From Hemerocallis citrina (taxonomy: Eukaryota; Streptophyta; Magnoliopsida; Asparagales; Asphodelaceae), in the NCBI GenBank assembly GCA_017893485.1, contig CM030366.1, positions 179,701,981 through 179,765,980 of the forward strand: DNA of 64,000 nucleotides. The letters are read 5' to 3'. The notes under the pieces are model-generated. The model was not told the origin of the DNA and made no database searches. It saw only the letters and a list, made by a program, of their open reading frames with translations. Position numbers and translations under genes: made by a program. The first letter of the stretch is position 1. Each line of letters begins with the position of its first letter. Shown piece after piece: positions 57,501 through 64,000 of the stretch.

Positions 57501-57828
57501 CTTCGTCAGAAAAGGTGACGGGCACTCCGAGGCCTTTGGGAGGAGGGGTGGCTCGGACAGAGTTCACTTCTCTAATAAAAGCTTTCCGAGAAGAGTTCGA
57601 GGAGCCCCCCATTGGACCCCCGTGGATGAGGTGGAGGACTCGTTCTTCCTCAAACTCTGGCGTCTCTTCTCGTTCCGGACGTTTGTTAGCCCCCCGAGGC
57701 TGGGGAGGAAGCTCGGCTTGGTCCTTTCTCACGAATTTTGCCAACTGCCCCCTCTGGATAAGGGCCTCAATCTCGTTTCTTAGCACACGGCAATCGTTGG
57801 TGTCGTGCCCATGGTCCCGGTGATAGCG
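54587..57828 (-). pseudogene. Tat-2 pol: protease, RT, RNase H, aRNase H, integrase zinc finger
   Basis: Open for over 1060 codons on the minus strand (frame runs on to 54463 after the shift). Protease: VDNGSSVNILFL at about residue 125 and LGRPGLAALE at about 200. RT, about 350-510: NYPEWLSNVVMVKKSNGTW, MDAFSGYNQI, VMPFGLKNAG and YVDD at about 492-495, all intact. First RNase H, about 635-755: LYLYLAASEQTLSAVLVREE. Second, archaeal-type RNase H, about 770-890: SVYVDGSSCNEGSGAGV, NNEAEYEAFIAGLGMARNAG and IFSDSQLVV. Integrase zinc finger HEGIGRAHSG ... CTSC at about 1000-1040. The two RNase H domains are a Tat-lineage feature. It would be one polyprotein with gag but for a TGA in the gag knuckle. 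Confidence 0.92.
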
Positions 57829-59433
57829 GCATCATTTTTCTCTATCTCTTCTCTTAGCAGCGGTGTTCATTTTCGGAGCAGGGGGTAAGACCCCTTCTTT
57901 TTCGACTTCCATGAAAATGGCGGAGATGTTTGTGGTGAGGGGAGTAAACTTTTCAAATCTAGGGGGAGGTCGGCGCTGGCCAGCATTATCCTTCTGGAAC
58001 TTCTTTGGTCCCTCTTCTTCCGTTCCCTTCCTCTTAGACCCGGAGGCGGTTCCTTCCCAGTTGGGCTGTTCCTCGGCCTCCTCAGCTCGGATGTATTTTT
58101 CAGTGCGGAGGAGGAGGTCAGAAAAGTCGTGCGGCGGTTTCTTGGCGAGGGAGGAGCGGAGGTTGGAATTGAGGATATTGGATTGGAACGCCGCGGTAGC
58201 GACGGATTGATCGAGGGATGCGATGGTTCTGGCTTCAGCTGTGAACCTCTTCACGTAGTCCCTCAATTTCTCCCCCTTCTGTTGACGGAGGTGCAATAGG
58301 GAGATGCTGGTTTTCTCGGCCCTTCGGCTGCTGACGAAATGGGTGATGAACAGGGTTTCGAACTGTTCGAAGGAAAATATCGACACCGGGGCAAGGCGAG
58401 AGTACCATTCTCGAGCTGGGCCTTTCAGTGTTGCAGGGAATGTTTTGCAGAGGAGGGCATCGGAAGCTTGATGGAGGAGCATCAAAGTCTTAATGCTTTC
58501 GATGTGGTCAACTAGATCGGTCTCCCCAGTGTAGTTCTCGAACTGGGGAGGTTTGAAACCGAACGGAACAAGAGCATCTACTATGGTCCGGGAGAACGGG
58601 GGTCGGCTAGGACGTAGGGTCCTCCCCCTAAGCTCTTCTTCTCGGTTTATCTGTCCCAAGAGTTTTTCCACCTCGTTTAGACGGCGGTTCATGGTGTCAT
58701 CTCTCCGACGGTGATCTGCCGAGCCACGGGACTCGTCTTCGTATGAGGGGGAGCGAGGGCTGCGGCGATGGTAACTTCGAGAACGACGAGGACTTGGGGT
58801 GCACCTGGAATTGGTAGGAGCGGGTCGAGGAGAAGGGGACCGTTGGCGAGGGCTCCGGACCGGAGGAGGGGATGGGGCCCTCGGCTCATTGGGGTTCTGA
58901 CGGAGGTTGAGGGCCTGTTGTACCATTGCTTGGAATTGTTGGAACTCGGCACGGGTGATGGGTGCCTCATAGTTCCTAGGCTGCTGCCGACCTGCTGGAG
59001 AGTGCCTCCTTCGGTAGTGATCGGGGGAGTCCTTTCTCCCTCTTCGGACGGGGGACCTCCGGTGCTCTCGGTGTCGGGGGGATCGCTCTTGCTGGCGGGA
59101 GGTTTCCCCCCGAGCCCGCTTTTCATCCAGATGGCGACGAAGGTCTTCATCTTCCGGGCATTTGGGAGGGGCATTGTGGCGACCAGAGGCTCGGGGATGA
59201 TGGGAGGCCATGGAGGCACTGGAGGCGGTGTGGATGGAGATGTTCTCTTGGTGAAGAGGCTGCTTCTGGGGGTTAGGCCCCTTTGGATCAGGAGGTGGAG
59301 GGTTCCGTTGGAGCGGCTCTTCCATGGTAGGAAGGAGTTGCCCTTGTTGCTGAGCGGGATCAGGAAGGACTTCTTGCTGGTCAGGATTGGGCGCTCGGTT
59401 GGAGCCCCTAGATCTAACTTTGCGAGGCGGCAT
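57829..59433 (-). pseudogene. Tat-2 gag, ended early by a stop at the knuckle
   Basis: Starts MPPRKVRSRGSNRAPN at 59433. A P/Q-rich and then R/S/P-rich N-terminal half is followed by the gag core (FENYTGETDLVDHIESIKTL; LKGPAREWYSRLAPVSIFSF; FITHFVSSRRAEKTSISLL). The frame stops at TGA (about 57831) right before CRYHRDHGHDTNDC, where Tat-1 has W. The stop lies within what would be one continuous gag-pol frame. A single G-to-A change explains it. Confidence 0.88.
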
Positions 59434-59484
59434 GGCAGGAGAAAACCTGTTCACCGGGAAGAGGAGAGGTCCCTATTCGTTAGT

Positions 59485-59503
59485 TTCCCACAGACGGCGC
59501 CAA
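59485..59503 (-). other. Primer binding site of Tat-2
   Basis: Minus strand TTGGCGCCGTCTGTGGGAA, two bases from the 5' LTR. This is the canonical site for Tat-type elements. Confidence 0.92.
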
Positions 59504-59505
59504 TC

Positions 59506-60167
59506 TGTTGCCGCTAAATTTGGTGTGGGGGCACACAGATAGAACTTGTGGATTCTTGGGGAAACTGAATAGAAAAAACCTGTGTACCTGTCCCGTCGGG
59601 CTTCGATCGTCGTTCCCGCCGCGCACCTGCAAAAAGTGCGAGACACCGGGGTTGTTTCCGGCGACGCACCCTCCGACGCTCAAGTCAGTAATCTGGCAGA
59701 CTATGAAAGAGCGTAAAAACTGGTGAAAGATTGATTACCTCTTAATGGAGATGGGTGGGGGGTATTTATAGGCGCCTTAGGGAACGGATTAGGAATGTAG
59801 TCCTTGTGATCTGATATGGAATATTCTTCCTGTGAACAGATTAGAAATGTAATCTGATAAGGTATATTCCCTGTAATCAGATAAAGAATTTAATCCCAAA
59901 TCCCGGTGAAAGGATAGGCACGAATCAGGGCCGTTGATTAATATGAATCAGGAACCCTAATTCTATCCCTTCTGAGCTGGGTTCGCTGCGGGTTGAAAAC
60001 CGTACCCGATTAAGGTGGATCCGTTCGCGGGTAAGTGGATTTTCGGGAAAGATAACCAGTACCCGCTTCGGACCCGTCAGGAGGTGAAATTACCGCTTTA
60101 CCCCTGTGCCTCAAGATTCGTGATCCATCTGGACGGTTCCGATTTAACCCCATTTTTAGCCATATCA
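59506..60167 (-). repeat. 5' LTR of Tat-2
   Basis: 662 bp. The 7 differences from the partner LTR are six transitions and one A/T change. TATA box for minus-strand transcription at about 59755-59766. Confidence 0.95.
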
Positions 60168-60172
60168 CCAGT

Positions 60173-60394
60173 ATTATTAATCTATCTAAAAATCCGGTTC
60201 AACATTCACGTACAAAACATATTGTTATTAGACATCATTTTCTACGTGATCATGTTTTAAAGGGAGATATATCTTTGGACTTTATTTCTGCTAATAAACA
60301 AATTGCAGATATATTTACCAAACCACTTAAGGAAGACACTCTTATCAACTTTAGAAGAGAACTAGGAATTTTATGTTTTCATGATATTTCTTGA
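60173..60394 (+). pseudogene. Copia pol, part 2: RNase H C-terminus
   Basis: Continues the frame cut by Tat-2 at CDNTS: INLSKNPVQHSRTKHIVIRH, then FLRDHVLKGDISLDFI and ADIFTKPLKEDTLINFRREL, the standard copia C-terminus. Stop TGA at 60392-60394. Confidence 0.9.
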
Positions 60395-61012
60395 ACATTT
60401 ATTTTGTGTAAGTCGACTTAAAAATATTTTTCAGTCGACTGACAAAGTATTTTTCATTGTTTATTTTTTTGGCTGAATTTTAAGTTCTGGACAGTCGACT
60501 GTGAACCGTACCAAGTCTACTGACGGAAGTATTACTTAATATTTTCGTTTGGTTTTAATCGCTCTCGACTAAGTCAACTGATCTTCAAAACTAGTCGACT
60601 ATCGCGACATCAGTTCGTTTTTTCTGATTCGAAACGTCACCCTTATGAGGCATTTTTCTATTTTTTCTTGTATTTGTTTTCTCTTATGTTTTATGTATTT
60701 ATCTTCTATGTAAACTTTGCGACCATGTACTTCATTTCCTATGTATAAATTTGTTATGGTTATGCAATGCTTTTACATTATGTTTTGTTTCTTCCCTCCT
60801 TTTTTTTTGTTGATGACAAAGGGGGAGAATTAAAAAACAAAAAGGTTATGTTTTTGTCTTGTGCATGTTTTTGTGCATGTTATCACTTGTGTGTATGTTG
60901 TACATTAGTTAGGGGAGCATTTCATCACATGTTTACATCTTTACATTACTTCATGATATGTACTTATTATTATTATAAGTTATTGTGTTGTCATCATCAA
61001 AAAGGGGGAGAA
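60395..61012 (+). other. 3' untranslated region of the Sirevirus-like copia
   Basis: No gene. GTCGAC hexamers at 60412, 60434, 60494 and 60594, with decayed copies (GTCTAC, GTCAAC) between them. Two polypurine tracts: about 60818-60830 and 61000-61012. Confidence 0.7.
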
Positions 61013-62185
61013 TGTTGATTCTTGGTTTTGATGACTACAACACAATACAAAATTGTTCTATTACATATATCTTGCAGGGTGTATCAAAGTCAATACCATG
61101 GTGAAATACACAAAGGCAAAACAATCTAATGAAGCTTTCAAGAAGAATTGATCAAGCAAGCTTCAAGACATAAAGACAAAGGCTCAAGCTCAAGTCAAAG
61201 ACTCAAGTTCAAGACATGATTCAAGTTCTTCACATGTTTTGTAAAAAGTGTCTTGTAAATATTGTATTTTTTTATTCTTTGAGTCTTAGAAACTTGTAAT
61301 AGCCTTGTCACACACACACACTTACATGTATCTTTTAATAACTGAGTGTTTTACAAAATTAAATGATCGAAACAAGCTTGAATAAGTTTCAACTGTTGAG
61401 TTCCAGTCGACCGTTCCTTGGAACCAGTCGACTGTCATAGTACGAAACTGTCTGAACTCATGCAAGCTTTGGCCAGTCGACTCATTATGGCAACCCAGTT
61501 GACTGTTCAAGTCATTTCGACAGTTTTCTGAATTTAAAACTTGTTTTTCAAATTCAAATCTTTTTTATCCATTTTAATACGGTTTGGGGAACTGTTTTAC
61601 AACATCCCTCTGATCTTTACTCTATAAATAGAATATAGGAATCACTTTAAAAAGGTTCCAAGCATTTTTCTTTAAGTTTCAAGCTTTTGTTTTTGAGAAA
61701 AACAAGCATTTCAAAAGCATACAAATTCTCTAAGTCTTGGTTCTCTGAATTTCAGTCTAGTATAACATCGAATTCGTTTTAGACTGATTTCAGAAGTTAA
61801 CCTAAATAGCCACTATACAAAAGCACAAATCACAAACAAGTCTATAGGTGATTGTAAACTCTTTTTGTTGTTATTGTTCACTCTCGGGTTGTGAGAGTGG
61901 TCCTCTCGGTTGGAGAGTAGGGCTCTTGGTTGTAGAGTCGGTTTTTCACTCTTGGGTGTAAGTGGGTTTGCTCTCTCTAGTGGTGAGAGTGTTCTACGGG
62001 TTTGACATAGTTGTTGTCAAAACGCCGTAGGGTATTCTTGTACTTTTTTCAAGAATAGTGGAAATCTCAAGTGGGTTGCTTGGGGACTGGATGTAGGTCG
62101 GGAGGACCGAACCAGGATACATTGCTGTGTACTCTGTGATTCACTCTCTGTGGTTTGTTATTTGCCTTTCCTATAGGATCCTACA
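61013..62185 (+). repeat. 3' LTR of the Sirevirus-like copia
   Basis: 1173 bp. It has two extra palindromes (61406, 61427) relative to the 5' LTR, plus one at 61476. TATA box CTATAAATAGAATA at about 61621. Confidence 0.92.
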
Positions 62186-62780
62186 AAGACCAGTGTCTCC
62201 CTGCTAGAACTGAAGCAAAAAGAAGGAGAACTGCTGAAAGACTTTGTCAAACACTTTACAACTGAAGCAAGGGATGTTTTCTCCTTGAACACTTCAGTAG
62301 CGGCTGCAGCCTTCCGCCACAACGTTACTAACAAAGACCTGAAAGCCTTCCTCGGCAAAAAGCCACCCAGAAGTTTCACAGAGCTCCTAGAAAGGAGTGG
62401 CAAGTATATCAGGGTCGAGGAAGCTCTCTATTCTCAAGGCAAGAATAGTTCATCTTCCTGGAACAAACGGAAGAATACAAGTGAGGAAGAGCTCAGGAAG
62501 TTTCAGAAAAACGGTGCAAGTTCACGCCGTCCATCTCCAGCGCAACGCTTCGATAATTTCACTCCTCTCAATGCAAATGTATTAGCCATCCTCACGGAGG
62601 TTGAGAAGGAAGAAATAATCCGCCCTCCCCCAAAGATGTCCACGTCTAGCAGGAGAAGAGACAAAAAAGTGGTGCATTTTTTACAGAGATCATGGACACA
62701 CTACTGACAATTGTCAAGCCCTTTGAGAAGAACTGGAAGCCCTGATCCGCAGGAGCTATCTCTCCAACTTTGTTCAAAAA
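62186..62780 (+). pseudogene. Gypsy C gag, 3' part
   Basis: Continues the gag from 39291: TSVSLLELKQKEGELLKDFV and VAAAAFRHNVTNKDLKAFLG, then RFDNFTPLNANVLAILTEVE. A frameshift near 62670 splits the knuckle, which reads CIFYRDHGHTTDNC in the next frame (about 62675-62716). Confidence 0.8.
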
Positions 62781-62799
62781 GACAATGACGCCAAAAGCC

Positions 62800-63491
62800 C
62801 TCCGCCCCGGGGGGCTAATAAGCCTCAAGAGAGGCCATCTGAGTCGCAAGACTCTGAACACATGGCCATCCTTCACTCCCTTCATAGAGGCCCGATGGGG
62901 GGAGATTCCAACTCCTCCAACAAAGCTCTCATCAGGAAAGTCAACTCCATAAATCACTTTCCTCCTACCAAAAGCACCGGGGTCCCCATATCTTTCTCCA
63001 ATGAGTACTTAGAAGGCGTTCGAAAACCTCATTGCGATACATTGGTCATAAACCTTTGCATGAAAAATCACGAGGTACGCCGCATCCTGGTGGACAATGG
63101 CAGCTCAGTAAACATCCTCTTCATGGCCACATTCGAGGCTCTCAAGATCTCCCAAGACCGACTCAAGCCAGCTGGTTATACATTCCACGGATTCTCCCGT
63201 GTCCCCGTTCAAGTAGAAGGAGTCATCACACTGGATGTGACGGTAGTAAAAACCCCCGCTATTCAAACGGAAACACTGGACTTTATGGTAGTCGATGTCA
63301 AAGCCGCATACACCGCTATATTCGGCCGTCCTGGACTAGCGGCCTTCCATGCAGTTGCCTCTGCATTTCACAAGGAAATGAAGTTCCCAACAACAACTGG
63401 CATAGGCCAATATGTAGGAAGCCAACAGGAAGCACGAGCATGTTGCACTACTACAATGGGGGGCTCGCCCCCCACCCCCCCGATGCTATAG
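62800..63491 (+). pseudogene. Gypsy C protease region
   Basis: Frame with LHRGPMGGDSNSSNKALI, VNSINHFPP, LVDNGSSVNILFMATFEALK (catalytic DNGSS at about 63100) and MVVDVKAAYTAIFGRPGLAA. Same order as Tat-2 pol residues 50-220. It ends at TAG 63489. No reverse transcriptase follows. Confidence 0.8.
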
Positions 63492-64000
63492 AGCTACCAC
63501 CAAAAAGCAGTCACAATAACTCTAAGACTGTAAACGAGCTTGAAGAAACTACCATAAACAACTCTGCCAAGAACTTCCAAACCTGCCAAATCATCTCTTA
63601 CCAGGTCCAAACTAGTTATCATCATAACACAGTAATAAACCTGAATCCCTCGTTCGAAGCCACTCTGCTCATTCAACGGAAACATATAATCTTGCCTAAA
63701 CACATTGGTGTATTCGAAGATTTTCCTTTCTCTATGCAATACAATGGGGGGCTCCCTCCAAAACAGGCAAGTCCATGCAAGTTCTACCAAGTTTTTTGCC
63801 TAACGGCTCATCAACTTGAAGACTCGGGGGGCAAAGAGATATTAGTGGGGACATAGAAAGTAGAACACCTTGTTAAGGTGAACGAGGGGATCTGAAAAGT
63901 ACCCTCTTAATAGCAATAGCAATAGCAAATTTTCTCAATTTGTAACAATGGCCAGCCACTAGAGCAGCCGATTAGTTTTATTTTTCAGCAAATTTTCTCA
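63492..64000 (+). other. Gypsy C sequence after protease, pol missing
   Basis: An unbroken frame to 63856 (VNELEETTINNSAKNF ... LEDSGGKEILVGT) does not resemble RT, RNase H or integrase. From about 63946 the sequence matches the segment just past the pol stop in Tat-1 (minus strand, about 25225-25160). So most of pol seems deleted or replaced. Confidence 0.45.

Larger units (their letters stand above)
45183..60172 (-). mobile_element. Tat-2: young Ty3/gypsy Tat-lineage retrotransposon with spliced antisense gene
   Basis: Complete insertion on the minus strand: LTRs 59506-60167 (5') and 45188-45849 (3'), both 662 bp with 7 mismatches by eye. Target duplication CCAGT at 45183-45187 and 60168-60172. 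Primer site at 59485-59503, polypurine tract at 45850-45866. Gag-pol occupies 59433-53724 with two lesions. Antisense gene on the plus strand at 48751-51854. Tandem repeats at 46266-48400, 52140-52620 and 52704-53560. The element lies in the copia RNase H gene. Confidence 0.95.
39287..62190 (+). mobile_element. Sirevirus-like copia inserted in gypsy C gag, itself split by Tat-2
   Basis: LTRs 39292-40441 and 61013-62185. The target duplication is AAGAT at 39287-39291 and AAGAC at 62186-62190, one base changed. Removing the element joins the gypsy C gag frame exactly (RRAEK then TSVSLLELK). Primer site TGGTTTCAGAGC at 40444-40455; polypurine tract AAAAAGGGGGAGAA ends at 61012, with a second copy at about 60818-60830. 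Repeated polypurine tracts and the gag layout suggest a Sirevirus. Coding is in order gag, protease, integrase, RT, RNase H but has several stops. No envelope-like ORF is visible in 60395-61012. Confidence 0.9.
37740..64000 (+). mobile_element. Gypsy C: Tat-like LTR retrotransposon, interrupted, continues past the window
   Basis: The 5' LTR is approximately 37740-38271 (start uncertain) with TATA box CTATAAATACCCC near 37945. The primer site is at 38274-38291 (TTGACGCCATCTGTGGGAAC, one mismatch to Tat-2 in the shared part GCC/GTC region). Gag runs from 38321 to 39291 and resumes at 62186; the protease follows. After 63490 there is no RT, RNase H or integrase; instead, sequence like the post-integrase region of Tat-1 appears at 63946-64000 (AATGGCCAGC...GCAGCCGATTAG). 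So the visible copy seems to lack most of pol. The 3' LTR is outside the window. Confidence 0.75.

Noticed and set aside
58768..59517. 249-codon plus-strand ORF over Tat-2 gag
   Set aside because: Antisense of the R/S/P-rich gag N-terminus; the real antisense gene lies at 48751-51854.
60767..61018. Small envelope-like ORF downstream of the Sirevirus-like copia pol
   Set aside because: 83 codons, C/Y/H-rich, overlaps the polypurine tracts; composition follows the local T-rich DNA.

Overview
This window is plant nuclear DNA made almost entirely of transposable elements inserted into one another. No intact single-copy host gene is visible. The plant assignment rests on Ty1/copia elements with tRNA-Met-type primer sites, Ty3/gypsy elements of the Tat type (primer site of the TTGGCGCCGTCTGTGGGAA kind, two RNase H domains, an antisense gene), a plant L1-type LINE with a DUF4283-like ORF1, and a fragment of a pentatricopeptide-repeat (PPR) gene. 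The species cannot be named from the sequence.

Layout. 1-129: end of a gypsy-type LTR, minus strand (tentative). 130-7845: 3' end of a copia element (RNase H tail, then a short 3' LTR at 7658-7845), split by element A (760-7632, target duplication AATCC), a non-autonomous Sirevirus-like copia that has gag and an extra ORF but no pol. 7846-9400: non-coding, with a 31-base G run. About 9400-15815: degenerate LINE, minus strand. 15816-16550: broken PPR gene fragment, partly duplicated. 17154-32053: solo LTR of a copia family, target duplication GTTAG, split by the gypsy element Tat-1 (17552-31752, duplication CATAC). 32060-33640: AT-rich DNA with a large imperfect inverted repeat. 33643-36589: copia B, non-autonomous (gag and protease only), duplication ACATA. 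36590-37740: non-coding, possible CACTA end. About 37740-64000: gypsy C, plus strand, running off the window. It is interrupted in gag by a Sirevirus-like copia (39292-62185, duplication AAGAY), which is itself interrupted in RNase H by the gypsy element Tat-2 (45188-60167, duplication CCAGT).

The most interesting content is in Tat-1 and Tat-2. Both carry gag-pol on the minus strand and a separate gene on the opposite strand. In Tat-2 this gene reads as three exons joined by two in-frame GT-AG introns (680 codons), with a candidate fourth coiled-coil exon. In Tat-1 the gene is broken, but the splice sites are at the same positions. Tandem-repeat blocks flank the antisense gene on both sides in both elements. 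Separately, all of the copia-type elements with substantial sequence here carry clusters of a GTCGAC-centred palindrome (GGTCGACC or AGTCGACT) in LTRs and untranslated regions, and in one case in coding linkers.

The insertion order can be read directly: gypsy C, then the Sirevirus-like copia, then Tat-2; and solo LTR, then Tat-1. Tat-2 is young: I count 7 mismatches by eye between its two 662-bp LTRs. Its gag-pol shows only two disabling lesions.
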